A stretch of 64,000 bases of DNA from Lelliottia sp. JS-SCA-14 (GCF_035593345.1 NZ_CP141606.1:2418001-2482000), one strand, 5' to 3'. Positions 46,031 to 55,335 are shown, counted from the stretch's first letter. Notes: a model not told the origin generated them from the sequence alone. Numbers and translations are program-made.

Positions 46031-47338
46031 TTATTCCGCCCTGAGCAGCCTTTCCGCCTGCTTTTCCATCCCGCGAAAAATCGCCTCGCTGATATGCGAA
46101 GGAAAATCAGCAGGTAACAGCGCACTCACTTTATCGATGACATCAGGCGTCATGGTTCCAATCTCCGCCATCATGGCCCTCGCCCGCGTGGCCGAGAAAC
46201 CGACACGTTCAGCCGTGGCCGGGAAATGACGCGGCTGAATTTGCGCCCAGTGGTACTGACGGTTTTTACCCTGTAGCGCCATCGCCATTTTCGCTTTCTG
46301 TGCAGAGATACCCTTTGCGCCCAGAATGGGATAAGCCGACAGGATGTCGTACAGCGGTGTCATGACATACGAAGATTCCGGTTCGATAAACACGCTGAAG
46401 TTTTTCGCGTGGCCATCAATGGCGCCAATCAGCCAGTAGAAGATCTGCGTGCGGAAAAAGGTATCGCGATCCTGCAAAGCGCGACGCGAACCCAGTAACA
46501 GGGTCATGATTTCCGCAATACCGGGGCCGCCGTGAGACTCATATTTCAGCGCCGGTGAATACCCCAGCGCCTGACACATATCTTCCTGCGGGAGTCGCAT
46601 CAGCCAGCTTCCGTCCCGCGACCATCTGCGGTCAAAACGCTCAACGACCAGCACCGTTTTATCCGCCCAGGTCGCTAAGGACGCCTTCGCGACGGCAAAA
46701 CCAAACTCCCGAGCAATCTGCAGGCAAAGCCACTCGTTCTCACAGCTTTCCGTCAGATCGATATTGTTCTGTTCGATTTTCCCGATCGGGAGTTTAAAGA
46801 TATGGCTGGTCGGCGTGCTGCCGTGCGGTCGCTGCCACTGCCCCTGATGCCAGAGCAGCGCGGTTTTCTCCTGAGCCCCGGCAAGGGAAATTCGAAAATC
46901 CTGATCGTCGCTCATGCCCAGCGGCGCGTTACGGTATCCGTCGAGCAGCGCCGCAATGTCCGCATCCGTCAGCGGCGTGGAATGTATCTGCGTCACCGCA
47001 GGCATGGCGATATCGTCGGGATAGAGCTGAATCGCCCCGACGCAGTCACGTCCGACGCTTGCCAGCAGATCAAAGGGATGATCGGTCGGCACTTTAAAAC
47101 GGGTTTGCATGCGGGCAATAATCGCCTGCGAGTCGGGCAGCAGATTGCTGAAGAAGTTATAGACCGCCTCGCCTTCCTGCCGACGCGGCGTGAGCGGCAG
47201 CGACTGAGAGATCACACGCGCGCCGGGCGTTTGCAGCCACGTCTGTGCATATTGCCAGGACATCGCTCCTTTACCGTTACGATAAAGCGTGCCGACTACC
47301 GTGCCATTCATCGCCACGGTGAGCTGACTATTTTTCAT
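46031..47338 (-). CDS. hipA: HipA-type serine/threonine kinase toxin
   Basis: A 435-residue HipA kinase. Motifs are the N-terminal subdomain (YNFFSNLLPDSQAIIARM), the phosphorylatable Ser loop (FRISLAGAQEKTALL, Ser near residue 150), the catalytic Asp in IDGHAKNFSVF and the metal Asp in LYDILSAYP. E. coli HipA phosphorylates GltX, halting translation and promoting persistence. All catalytic residues look intact. It begins immediately after hipB with no intergenic base. Confidence 0.92.
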   Translation of the reverse strand: MKNSQLTVAMNGTVVGTLYRNGKGAMSWQYAQTWLQTPGARVISQSLPLTPRRQEGEAVYNFFSNLLPDSQAIIARMQTRFKVPTDHPFDLLASVGRDCVGAIQLYPDDIAMPAVTQIHSTPLTDADIAALLDGYRNAPLGMSDDQDFRISLAGAQEKTALLWHQGQWQRPHGSTPTSHIFKLPIGKIEQNNIDLTESCENEWLCLQIAREFGFAVAKASLATWADKTVLVVERFDRRWSRDGSWLMRLPQEDMCQALGYSPALKYESHGGPGIAEIMTLLLGSRRALQDRDTFFRTQIFYWLIGAIDGHAKNFSVFIEPESSYVMTPLYDILSAYPILGAKGISAQKAKMAMALQGKNRQYHWAQIQPRHFPATAERVGFSATRARAMMAEIGTMTPDVIDKVSALLPADFPSHISEAIFRGMEKQAERLLRAE

Positions 47339-47590
47339 TTACCACTCCTGAGTCCAGCCGCTGTCCTTGTCAGCAACCTCGCCGCGCGGGACGACGTGTA
47401 ATTCCAGTTCCAGCGCGGAAAGCAGACGGAACAGCGTTTCCAGCTTGCTGGTATCCGGGTTTTGCTCAAAACCTGAGACGGTGGTCTGCTTCATGCCCAC
47501 ACGTTCGGCGGTCTCTGCCTGTGTCAGCTGCAGCGATTTACGCTGATCGCGTATCGCGTTAGCGAGGGTAGCGGATGTGGTAATTTTCAT
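47339..47590 (-). CDS. hipB: HipB antitoxin/repressor
   Basis: An 83-residue XRE helix-turn-helix protein (LQLTQAETAERVGMKQTTVS; DTSKLETLFRLLSALELELH) with a C-terminal tryptophan (WTQEW) as in E. coli HipB, where it docks into HipA. It neutralises HipA and represses the operon at the TATCC-N8-GGATA sites directly upstream. Confidence 0.93.
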   Translation of the reverse strand: MKITTSATLANAIRDQRKSLQLTQAETAERVGMKQTTVSGFEQNPDTSKLETLFRLLSALELELHVVPRGEVADKDSGWTQEW

Positions 47591-47602
47591 GGTGTCCTCT
47601 TT

Positions 47603-47701
47603 TATCCCCGATCGCGGATAAATTTAAAATATCCCCGATCGCGGATAAAAGCAAATTATCCTCGCAAAGGGATATTTACGATTTATCCCTTGTCGGGGAT
47701 A
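47603..47701 (-). promoter_or_regulatory. Four HipB operators of the hipBA promoter
   Basis: Four sites fit TATCC-N8-GGATA exactly: 47603-47620, 47630-47647, 47657-47674 and 47684-47701. Their centres are spaced 27 bases apart each time. The first two share the spacer CCGATCGC. The last lies over the final codons and stop of the convergent-facing neighbour gene (hydrolase). This matches the multi-operator layout of E. coli hipBA. Confidence 0.9.
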
Positions 47702-49164
47702 ATTCGCTGATTAATCCGCTCCAGCATATACCCGTAAAACGGATTCGAGGTCACGCGCATCAGGGAATCCATTCCTACCACCAGCGTGGAGGTCTCACCG
47801 CGCAGGGCGATGTTGCCCAGATTAATACCGTAACGGCGTGGATCTACGGGTTCAATGCCGTAGAGATCGTCCGTCGGCGGGAACGGGATCGCCACGTGGG
47901 ATAAGGAGTAGAGATCGCGCGGATACGGCGTCGTCAACGGTTGGACGGTTTCATCTTTTGCCCCCGCCGCCGTGGTTCGGGCGACGGTATCTAAGGTCTG
48001 CGCAGACGCATTGGTAACTACCGTGATCGCGAAACGGCGCGGCGTGGGCGGCAGCAGCGCATTCACAGCCACATAAGAGCCCGGTCTGAATAGCGGGCGC
48101 AGCGTACTCGCCTGGTTGATATCAAACAGCACCAGCTCGCTGCCGTTCTCCGGCAGCAGGTTAAACAGGGAATCGACCACCCCGCGCGTGCTGACGGTGG
48201 AATCCATCACCGACTGAAACGCCAGCACCGGCGGGAGTGCCGTCAGTTTGTTCTGGCGTGCCAGGATGTTGATCTGTTTTTGCAGCGCCTGAGTTAACTG
48301 CCAGGACTGGCGGGCGGCATTCACCGGAAACGAATTGTATTTAAACGGATTATATTCCGGCAGCACGCTGAGCCAGGCCGCTTTAGCAAAGGGCGGCAGC
48401 AGCGCAGGCAGTCCGGCGAGGCCGGCAAAACGGGCGAAGGCGTGGACGCGGATCATCGGTGACAGCAGGATCAGCTGCTGCGGTTTACGAAGATGAGGAT
48501 CGTCAATGGCGTCGAGGGCGTATTTCATCGCCAGCGCCCCGCCGTTGGAATAGCCCACCAGATGCAACGGCACGTCGTTGCCCGCCAGACGGGTGGCTTC
48601 GCGCACTGAAAGACGCGCCACGGCCAGCCACTCTTCCCAGTCGACGTTGGTCAGTGCGCCCGGTGCGGTGCCGTGTCCGGGAAGACGCGGAGCAACCGCC
48701 ACAAACCCGCGCTGCTGATAATCAATGGCGATACTGCGCACGCTGTAGGGAGAATCCGTCAGACCGTGCAGGAGAACCACGGCCCCTTTCGGTTTGCCCT
48801 GCGGCATCAGCACAAAGGAGTGGTTAGCGTCGTCGGGAAACTGCCCCGGCCATATTGGGCTGTGACGATAAAACCGGTTGAGCGGCGTCCGGTCAGCCTC
48901 GTCCAGCTTGTCCGTCACCTGGGTTTGTAGATCGTGAAAGATTGCCGTTTCGCGCGTCAGATAATCACCAAAGCTGGCGCGGTCGGTCTCCTGTACGGAA
49001 AACTCATCCGCCGTCCAGGTATGCCAGGGGTGCAGCGCCGGGCCGGTTTGCGACTTATAAATTCTCACGGCCAGCAGCACGACCGCCACAATGCCCAGCA
49101 CCACCAGAGCGTGTTTTGTTACCGCCCACAAACGCCTGCGTATCCGCCACGGCAGAGTCGTCAT
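47683..49164 (-). CDS. Membrane-anchored alpha/beta hydrolase
   Basis: A 493-residue protein with an N-terminal membrane anchor (about residues 17-35) and a large alpha/beta hydrolase domain. The oxyanion region is VVLLHGLTDSPYSVRS, the nucleophile elbow is LVGYSNGGALAMKY (Ser near 204), and FQSVMDSTVS lies near the expected Asp. It has a long C-terminal extension with FYGYMLERINQRIIP. It is probably a periplasmic-facing or membrane esterase/lipase; the substrate is unknown. Its last codons overlap the fourth HipB operator. Confidence 0.8.
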   Translation of the reverse strand: MTTLPWRIRRRLWAVTKHALVVLGIVAVVLLAVRIYKSQTGPALHPWHTWTADEFSVQETDRASFGDYLTRETAIFHDLQTQVTDKLDEADRTPLNRFYRHSPIWPGQFPDDANHSFVLMPQGKPKGAVVLLHGLTDSPYSVRSIAIDYQQRGFVAVAPRLPGHGTAPGALTNVDWEEWLAVARLSVREATRLAGNDVPLHLVGYSNGGALAMKYALDAIDDPHLRKPQQLILLSPMIRVHAFARFAGLAGLPALLPPFAKAAWLSVLPEYNPFKYNSFPVNAARQSWQLTQALQKQINILARQNKLTALPPVLAFQSVMDSTVSTRGVVDSLFNLLPENGSELVLFDINQASTLRPLFRPGSYVAVNALLPPTPRRFAITVVTNASAQTLDTVARTTAAGAKDETVQPLTTPYPRDLYSLSHVAIPFPPTDDLYGIEPVDPRRYGINLGNIALRGETSTLVVGMDSLMRVTSNPFYGYMLERINQRIIPDKG

Positions 49165-49245
49165 TTCGATCTCTCTTTCTGAAAAAAATGAGGTCTATAG
49201 TAAAAGAGATAACGCTGGATACCAAAAGTGTAAAGCAGACAGCAA

Positions 49246-49274
49246 AAAGGCAGCCTCAAAATCAGGCCGCCTTT
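49246..49274. terminator. Bidirectional terminator
   Basis: The stem AAAGGC-A-GCCT/AGGC-C-GCCTTT, with one mismatch, has T-runs on both sides: TTTTT follows it on the minus strand and CAATTTTT follows on the plus strand. It lies 32 bases after the SapC-family stop. Confidence 0.75.
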
Positions 49275-49305
49275 CTCAATTTTTACCGCAAGATGGTTGT
49301 CAGGA

Positions 49306-50067
49306 TTAATGTTTGACGTCAGCGGAGGATTTATTTTCCAGATGCATATCGAGGAGTTTGGGTAAGTTTGACAGGGACATTAAATGAGCCGTTATCCAGC
49401 CCAAATACCCTTTTTGGTTGAGTTCAACCAAGGCTTCTCCGTCCAGATTCGCCAGTTTTTTTTCACTCACCACCAGAAAATCCTGAACGTTAAATGCAAC
49501 GTTGCTACTGCTGACTATCTGGGCGGCGCATTTTTCAAGAAGCAGATGTTTATTCAGCAGGTCAACAAATTCACGTGTGCGTTTCATTTCAATATTAAAC
49601 CCATTCATAAACTGAAGCGTCTCTTCAAGAAACTCGCTATTTTTACCCTCTTTAGTAAACAGCGCCTTTCCTTTTTTCTTATTAAAACCGGGGAAAGAAG
49701 AATCAAAACATAGGGTGAATTCACTGGCGTCTTTATTCGCAGCGGCAATCACAAAGGGATAGCGGCGAATAAATGCCGGAATATAGCACCCTTTTTTCCA
49801 GGAATAATCACTCGCGACAAAGTCATTGCGACCAGCCTCAAGGCCCAGAAGTAAAAGAGGGGTGGTGGTGACGGCGCCATTATGATTTTCATTGACGAAA
49901 ACAACAGGATAATGATGCGCCGCCTGATACAGCTCAACGCCAGCAGTCGGTACCCAATGCGTCTTCGCCGCGACTTCGAAACCGGTTACCGGATCCAGTT
50001 TTAGTGATTTATGTGTATCACGAGACAATGCAGTAACATTTTTATATAACAGCATGGTATTAGACAT
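49306..50067 (-). CDS. SapC family protein
   Basis: A 253-residue soluble protein matching the SapC family (YPVVFVNENHNGAVTTTPLL; LLGLEAGRNDFVASDYSWKK; CYIPAFIRRYPFVIA; LDGEALVELNQKGYLGWITA). The family is named after a gene beside surface-layer genes, yet no S-layer or secretion gene is seen here. No signal peptide or membrane segment is visible. It has its own terminator and a long upstream gap. Its function is unknown. Confidence 0.8.
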   Translation of the reverse strand: MSNTMLLYKNVTALSRDTHKSLKLDPVTGFEVAAKTHWVPTAGVELYQAAHHYPVVFVNENHNGAVTTTPLLLLGLEAGRNDFVASDYSWKKGCYIPAFIRRYPFVIAAANKDASEFTLCFDSSFPGFNKKKGKALFTKEGKNSEFLEETLQFMNGFNIEMKRTREFVDLLNKHLLLEKCAAQIVSSSNVAFNVQDFLVVSEKKLANLDGEALVELNQKGYLGWITAHLMSLSNLPKLLDMHLENKSSADVKH

Positions 50068-50416
50068 TTTTTAATCTCTGAAGAGTCAAGTGACTCTTTG
50101 GTGGTAAAATTGTGCGGATACCGATTGATTTTTCAGCCATTCTCTTAACAAGAAATGAATATGGGCAAGAGCAAAGCATGGTAATTAATTACCTGTGAAA
50201 CTTCACCCTTAAAAAGAATGAAGCATCTGGCATTTGAGACTGGCAACACCTATGTGTATGTTCAGGAAGTGTTTTTCAATTGATTATCATAATTTAATTA
50301 TTCTTTAAGGCATTTTAATGAATGATGCGTTCGTCTTTTAGAATAATTTAACGCTGACGTTAAAAGCTTAGGAAAATAATATCGTTAAGCCATAACGTAA
50401 TAAAAATGATTCGCGA
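50068..50416. other. AT-rich non-coding gap
   Basis: These 349 bases lie between the SapC-family start and the end of a LysR-type gene. They are AT-rich (notably 50270-50410), with no reading frame, RNA or repeat that I can support. The SapC promoter must lie within about 50070-50200. Confidence 0.5.
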
Positions 50417-51334
50417 CTACATGGCTTCACCCTGAATCTCCCGGCAAACGGCCAACACCGTTTTTCTCAGCCAGCGGTGAGCCGGATCCATTTCCAGCCG
50501 TGGGTGCCACATTTGCGAGACGGTGATGGTCCGGGTTTTAAACGGCAACTCAAACGCATGAAGCCGGGCGGAGGTTTGCGGGCGATGCAAAAATGACGCG
50601 GGAACCAGCGCGATCAGAGAGGACGCTTCGGCGACCGCCAGCGCCGCAGGGAACCCCGGCACCACGCTGGCGATTTTACGCGTCAGACCCATTTCGTCTA
50701 ACGCCTCGTCCACCGGTCCCTGCATCTGGCCCCGGCGGGAAGCCACCACATGCCCCCACGCAATGTAATCGCTGACGCTTATGTTCGCTAATGCCGCCAG
50801 AGGATGATCGTGGCGGACCACGCCAACAAAGCGATCGCGAAACAGCGCCTGAACACGAATTTCCGGTCCCATTTGGCTGACCACGCCAATTTCCAGATCC
50901 ACCAGGCCTTCGCGCAGGGAGCGCGAGCTTTTCTCCGGTTTGGCCGCAAAGCGCAGGCACACCTGAGGGGCCGCTTCGGCAACCAGGGTAATCAACGCCG
51001 GGCCGAACGCCTCGATAAAACCGTCATTGGCGCGCAGGACAAACACCCTTTCCAGCTCCGCCAGATCGAGTGATTCCGCGGAGGGTTGCAGTACCGCCCT
51101 CGCCTCCAGCACCGTATTACGCGCCCTCTCCCGGCTGGCCACGGCAAAGGGCGTCAGCACCATATTCCGACCAGCCCGGACCAGGAGCGGATCGCCCGTC
51201 ACCTCCCGCAACCGGCCCAGCGTGCGGCTCATGGCCGAGGTACTCACATTCATCCTTCGCGCGGCACCCGCCACGCTGGCCTCTGTCAGCAGCGCGTCCA
51301 GCGCAATCAACAGATTAAAATCGGGATCGGTCAT
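50417..51334 (-). CDS. LysR-type regulator
   Basis: A 305-residue LysR protein of the NahR/NodD-like branch (DFNLLIALDALLTEASVAGA; RRMNVSTSAMSRTLGRLREV; DPLLVRAGRNMVLTPFA). It is divergent from the MFS exporter at 51462 with 127 bases between, so it most likely controls that gene. The inducer is unknown. Confidence 0.88.
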   Translation of the reverse strand: MTDPDFNLLIALDALLTEASVAGAARRMNVSTSAMSRTLGRLREVTGDPLLVRAGRNMVLTPFAVASRERARNTVLEARAVLQPSAESLDLAELERVFVLRANDGFIEAFGPALITLVAEAAPQVCLRFAAKPEKSSRSLREGLVDLEIGVVSQMGPEIRVQALFRDRFVGVVRHDHPLAALANISVSDYIAWGHVVASRRGQMQGPVDEALDEMGLTRKIASVVPGFPAALAVAEASSLIALVPASFLHRPQTSARLHAFELPFKTRTITVSQMWHPRLEMDPAHRWLRKTVLAVCREIQGEAM

Positions 51335-51461
51335 CAGAGAACTCCTGTGAACAAGAGATAAGGCGTCTGATGCAACTATACAGTATCAATGCTGCGTCTT
51401 CCGCCTCTCGTGGCCTGGGAATAGAGTTTCTCTCATAAACACACTTGCTGATGAGACACAG

Positions 51462-52877
51462 ATGATGGAACTCTTTTCTGATAAAGCCGGGGACGAAGGC
51501 TTGCCGGGTCGCGAACGTGTATGGGTGATGGCCGCCGTCATGACCTCTACCCTGATGGCGGTTTTTGACGGCTCAATGGTGAACATCGCCCTGCCGCAGA
51601 TGACGCATGCGCTGAACGTTGCCGCCCCGGTGGCCGTCTGGTTCGCCAACGGGTATCTGCTTTCGGCGGCCATGACGCTGCTGATCTTCGCCGCACTTGC
51701 CACGCGCATTGGCTTCAGGCCGGTGTTTATCTTCGGCCTGAGCCTCTTCACCCTGACCTCACTCGGCTGCGCGCTCGCGCCAAACGCCGAAACCCTGATT
51801 TCCATGCGAATTTTGCAGGGAGTGGGCGGCGCTGCCACCTTAAGCATCGCTCCGGCGATATTGCGTTCAGTATTTCCGGGAAGATTGTTAGGCCGCATCC
51901 TCGGCCTGAATGCATTGCTTATCGCCTCCAGCACCGCCGTCGCGCCCGTGCTGGGAGGATTCCTTCTCAGTGCCCTGAGCTGGGAGTGGTTATTCGCGAT
52001 TAACGTTGTACCCGGTCTGCTCGCCCTGATGCTGGCTTTCAAAGCCATACCGCATAAACCGGCGTTGAGCGGACAACCGTTTGATCTCAAAGGAGCGCTA
52101 CTTTCCGCCACCCTGCTTGGCGCAGCGATCATGGCGACCAACAGTTTTGCCAGCCCGCACGCCGCCGATCACGCTATCAGCGCGTCGGTCATCAACTGGT
52201 TTGGGCTGGCACTTCTCAGCGGTATTGCCTTTATTCGCCACATCCGGCGGGCGGATAAACCCCTGCTGCCGCCCGCGATTTTTCATTCAGGCCGGTTTTC
52301 CCTTGCGGCGCTGACTTCTCTGGCCAGTTTTATCAGCCAGGGCGTGACCTTCGTCGCCCTGCCGTTCTTGTTTCAGAGTGTCTATGGCTACAGCGCCTTT
52401 ACCTCTGCGCTACTGTTCACCCCGTGGCCGGTGGGCATTGCGCTGGTTGCGCCCTGGGCCGGAAAACTGGCGGACAGATACGCCCCGTCGATCATCTCCA
52501 CGGCGGGCCTGCTGATTTTTGCTATCGGGTTAGCGCTGCTGGCGACCTTGCCCGACTCAGCGGCGCAGTGGGATATTGGCCTGCGTAGCCTGATCTGTGG
52601 GATTGGCTTCGGCTGTTTTCAGAGCCCGAATAATCGTGAAATGTTGTCGAGCGTGGTGCGGGAGTGGAGCGGATACGCGTCGGGCGTGCTGGCGGTGGTG
52701 CGCACCTTCGGTCAGTGCCTCGGCGCGGCGCTGGTCAGCGTGTTGCTGGCCGTGATGGTCTCGGCGAACACCATTGCGCAGCAGGATCAGGCGGTGAGAG
52801 TCAGTCTATGGCTGGCGGTCGCCGCATCAGGCTGTGCGATTGCATTAAGCATAAGTCGATTGCGCAGAAATCAGTGA
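51462..52877 (+). CDS. MFS drug efflux transporter (DHA2-like)
   Basis: A 471-residue major facilitator with 13-14 hydrophobic segments. Motif C lies near LNALLIASSTAVAPVLGGFL and the N-terminal TLMAVFDGSMVNIALPQMTH carries the D-x-x-x-V-N-x-A-L-P signature of the QacA/EmrB group. It is probably a proton-driven exporter of toxic compounds. It is divergent from the LysR gene and followed by a strong inverted repeat. Confidence 0.88.
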   Translation: MMELFSDKAGDEGLPGRERVWVMAAVMTSTLMAVFDGSMVNIALPQMTHALNVAAPVAVWFANGYLLSAAMTLLIFAALATRIGFRPVFIFGLSLFTLTSLGCALAPNAETLISMRILQGVGGAATLSIAPAILRSVFPGRLLGRILGLNALLIASSTAVAPVLGGFLLSALSWEWLFAINVVPGLLALMLAFKAIPHKPALSGQPFDLKGALLSATLLGAAIMATNSFASPHAADHAISASVINWFGLALLSGIAFIRHIRRADKPLLPPAIFHSGRFSLAALTSLASFISQGVTFVALPFLFQSVYGYSAFTSALLFTPWPVGIALVAPWAGKLADRYAPSIISTAGLLIFAIGLALLATLPDSAAQWDIGLRSLICGIGFGCFQSPNNREMLSSVVREWSGYASGVLAVVRTFGQCLGAALVSVLLAVMVSANTIAQQDQAVRVSLWLAVAASGCAIALSISRLRRNQ

Positions 52878-52891
52878 CAACGTCACGAGAA

Positions 52892-52913
52892 CCAGCGGCG
52901 GAGCCGCCGCTGG
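52892..52913. terminator. Inverted repeat between convergent genes
   Basis: CCAGCGGCGG-AG-CCGCCGCTGG is a perfect 10-bp stem in the 44 bases between the MFS and osmC stop codons. It lacks U-tracts but could end both transcripts. Confidence 0.45.
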
Positions 52914-52921
52914 CAAGAGAC

Positions 52922-53350
52922 TTAGTTGAGGGTGTAATCGAGGGTGATCTCGGCTTTCAGAAGCTGCGAGACCGGGCATCCGGCTTTCGCTTTCTGGATA
53001 ATACCGTCGAACTGCTGCGGGTCGATGCCTGGCACGGTCACCTTGCTTTGCAGGGCAATTTTGGTGATAGCAAATCCGCCGTCGGTTTTATCCAGCGACA
53101 CATCTGCCGTGGTATCGATGGAATCTGCGGTATACCCCGATTCCCCCAGCATCAGCGACAGGGCCATTGAGAAGCAGGCCGCATGCGCCGCGCCAATCAG
53201 CTCTTCCGGGTTGGTCCCTTTTTCGCCTTCAAAACGGGTATTAAAGCCGTAGGGTTGCTGATTCAGGACGCCGCTTTCCGTCGAAACCGTCCCTTTCCCG
53301 CGCTTAATGTCGCCAGACCAGTGTGCCGAACCGTGCTTATGTATCGTCAT
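52922..53350 (-). CDS. osmC: OsmC, osmotically inducible organic hydroperoxide reductase
   Basis: A 142-residue peroxiredoxin-like enzyme closely matching E. coli OsmC (KGTVSTESGVLNQQPYGFNT; catalytic Cys in IGAAHAACFSMALSLMLGES and in AKAGCPVSQLLKAEITL). It reduces organic peroxides in stationary phase and osmotic stress. The ATG at 53350 follows GGAGAG. It is separated from bdm-sra here by other genes, whereas in E. coli they adjoin. Confidence 0.96.
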   Translation of the reverse strand: MTIHKHGSAHWSGDIKRGKGTVSTESGVLNQQPYGFNTRFEGEKGTNPEELIGAAHAACFSMALSLMLGESGYTADSIDTTADVSLDKTDGGFAITKIALQSKVTVPGIDPQQFDGIIQKAKAGCPVSQLLKAEITLDYTLN

Positions 53351-53378
53351 TATTGCTCTCCTTTTGGCTTGCAAAGGG

Positions 53379-53388
53379 TTAAGTATAG
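53379..53388 (-). promoter_or_regulatory. sigmaS-type -10 element of osmC
   Basis: The minus strand reads CTATACTTAA, the consensus extended -10 for RpoS promoters, about 29 bases upstream of the ATG. This corresponds to the stationary-phase osmC promoter of E. coli. Confidence 0.75.
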
Positions 53389-53437
53389 AACGTTGAATCC
53401 GATCTGAGAGGAAGGCAGAACAGTCTTAGGCAATTGT

Positions 53438-54319
53438 TCACAAAGCCATCAACGACTCGCCCAGCGCATCCAGGAACAGACGCTGCGCCGCAGGCTGGTA
53501 ATCCCGCGACTGATAGATCCCAAAAATGCCGATCGGTTTCGGCATGAAATTACCGAGAACGGGAACCAGCTTTCCGCTCGCCAGCGCAGGCTGCGCTTCC
53601 CATTCCGGCAGCATCGCAATGCCGCAGTGATGAATGGCGGCCTCCATCAGCAGCGACGAAATGCTGGCGCTCAGGTTGCCACTCACCGCCATGGAAACCA
53701 CTTCCCCCGCCTCATTAACAAAATTCCACGACTGTCCAGCAAAGAAGCTGTAGTGCAGGCAGTTGTGCTGCGCCAGATCCTCCAGCGCGTCAGGCGTTCC
53801 GTGGGCCGCCAGGTAGTCTGGAGACGCACACAGCACAGAGCGGCACTCGCCCAGACGGCGGGCAATCATCCCCGGCTCGGGGTTGTCGGTAATGCGGATC
53901 GCCACGTCGATGCGCTCGCCCACCAGGCTTACGGGATGGTTGTTAACGTCCATTTCGACGCGCACCTGCGGATAACGGGCCAGAAAATCCGGCAGCATCG
54001 GCGCGACGAGCTGCATCGCGGTAAAGTGCGCGCAGGCCACGCGCAGCGTGCCGGAGGGGGTCTCTTTCGAGGAGTGATCCTCGATCTCCTGCGACAGCCG
54101 CGTCAGGTTACGGGTCTTCTGCAGCACCTTTTCCCCGGCGGGCGTCAGCGTCAGTTTGCGCGTGGAACGGTGCACCAGCCGGGTTCCGGCCCATTTTTCC
54201 ATCTGCTCCAGATACCGGCTGACCATCGGGCGCGAAATACCCAGCGCGCGGGCGGCAGCGCTCAGACTCCCCAGCTCACAAATACGGTTATAGACCTGGG
54301 CGGCGATCACGCGATCCAT
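53438..54319 (-). CDS. LysR-type regulator
   Basis: A 293-residue LysR protein (LGSLSAAARALGISRPMVSR; WAGTRLVHRSTRKLTLTPAG; LRVACAHFTAMQLVAPMLPD). The ATG at 54319 is chosen because the 27 residues upstream are not LysR-like. It is divergent from the MBL-fold gene with 110 bases between; a regulator-target relation is likely. It belongs to the subgroup that often controls quinone or aldehyde reductases. Confidence 0.88.
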   Translation of the reverse strand: MDRVIAAQVYNRICELGSLSAAARALGISRPMVSRYLEQMEKWAGTRLVHRSTRKLTLTPAGEKVLQKTRNLTRLSQEIEDHSSKETPSGTLRVACAHFTAMQLVAPMLPDFLARYPQVRVEMDVNNHPVSLVGERIDVAIRITDNPEPGMIARRLGECRSVLCASPDYLAAHGTPDALEDLAQHNCLHYSFFAGQSWNFVNEAGEVVSMAVSGNLSASISSLLMEAAIHHCGIAMLPEWEAQPALASGKLVPVLGNFMPKPIGIFGIYQSRDYQPAAQRLFLDALGESLMAL

Positions 54320-54429
54320 TGGTATGACTCCATCTGCTCGATTTATGAAACTAAGCATGTCTTGTTTCAGGAATTCTGGCAAATCGAGAGATCCGTACAA
54401 TAGAGACTTTCCGACAATACCGAGACAAT

Positions 54430-55284
54430 ATGATGAAGCTCAATCGCCTTGCACTGCTGTGCGCCCTGTTCACTCCTGCGGTTTTTGCCGCGCCGTTAAC
54501 GCTGGATACCTACAACCCGCAGGAGAAAGGGATTTTCGCCGTCTCCTCGACGCTGGTCTCCGGCCCGAAAGAAGCCGTGCTGTTCGACGCGCAGTTCAGC
54601 GTGAAAGATGGCGAAGCCCTGGTTAAAAAAGTGCGCGACAGCGGTAAAACGCTCAGCAAAATTGTGATCACCTCTGGCGACCCCGATTTTTACTTCGGCC
54701 TGCAGCCGCTGGTGAAAGCCTTCCCGAATGCCAAAGTGGTCGCCACTCAGGCCGTCGTGGACCATATCAAGGCCACCAAAGATGCCAAACTGGCCTTCTG
54801 GGGCCCGCAGATGAAAGACGGCGCGCCGTCTGAACTGATTGTGCCGCAGGTGATTGCCTCAACCACCTTTATGCTCGACGGTGAAAAAATCGATATCGAG
54901 CAGGCTGACAGCTACGCCGCGTACGTCTGGATCCCGTCCGCGAAAGCCATTCTCGGCGGCACCGGCGTTTCGTCTGGCATTCACGTCTGGACCGCAGATA
55001 CGCAAACCAAAGCCAGCCGCGCGCAGTGGATCGCCACGCTCGATGAAATGGCCGCTCACAAACCGGAAAGCGTGATCCCGGGCCATTACCTCGGTACACC
55101 GCCAGCGGGTATCGAAGCCATCAACTTTACCCGCACTTACCTGCAACAATTTGAGCAGGCGCTGGCCGCCCATAAAGACTCGGCGGGCGTAATCGAGGCG
55201 ATGAAAAAACAGCAGCCGAAGCTGGCGGAAGTCAGCTCCCTGGAGCTGAGCGCGAAGGTCAATACCGGCGAAATGAAGTGGTAA
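54430..55284 (+). CDS. Secreted MBL-fold protein with degenerate metal site
   Basis: A 284-residue protein with a signal peptide (ends PAVFA) and a metallo-beta-lactamase fold. The normal HxHxDH motif is replaced: where THGHPDHYFG is expected, TSGDPDFYFG is found near residues 82-91, so three of the four ligands are lost. VIPGHYLGTP, the third-ligand region, is kept. It may have lost hydrolase activity or bind something else. It is divergent from a LysR gene. Related enterobacterial proteins sit beside the same type of regulator. Confidence 0.75.
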   Translation: MMKLNRLALLCALFTPAVFAAPLTLDTYNPQEKGIFAVSSTLVSGPKEAVLFDAQFSVKDGEALVKKVRDSGKTLSKIVITSGDPDFYFGLQPLVKAFPNAKVVATQAVVDHIKATKDAKLAFWGPQMKDGAPSELIVPQVIASTTFMLDGEKIDIEQADSYAAYVWIPSAKAILGGTGVSSGIHVWTADTQTKASRAQWIATLDEMAAHKPESVIPGHYLGTPPAGIEAINFTRTYLQQFEQALAAHKDSAGVIEAMKKQQPKLAEVSSLELSAKVNTGEMKW

Positions 55285-55335
55285 CAGGCTAACTGTCTCC
55301 TGCTATATTTATTCTTTTTATAGCAGGAGATGCTT

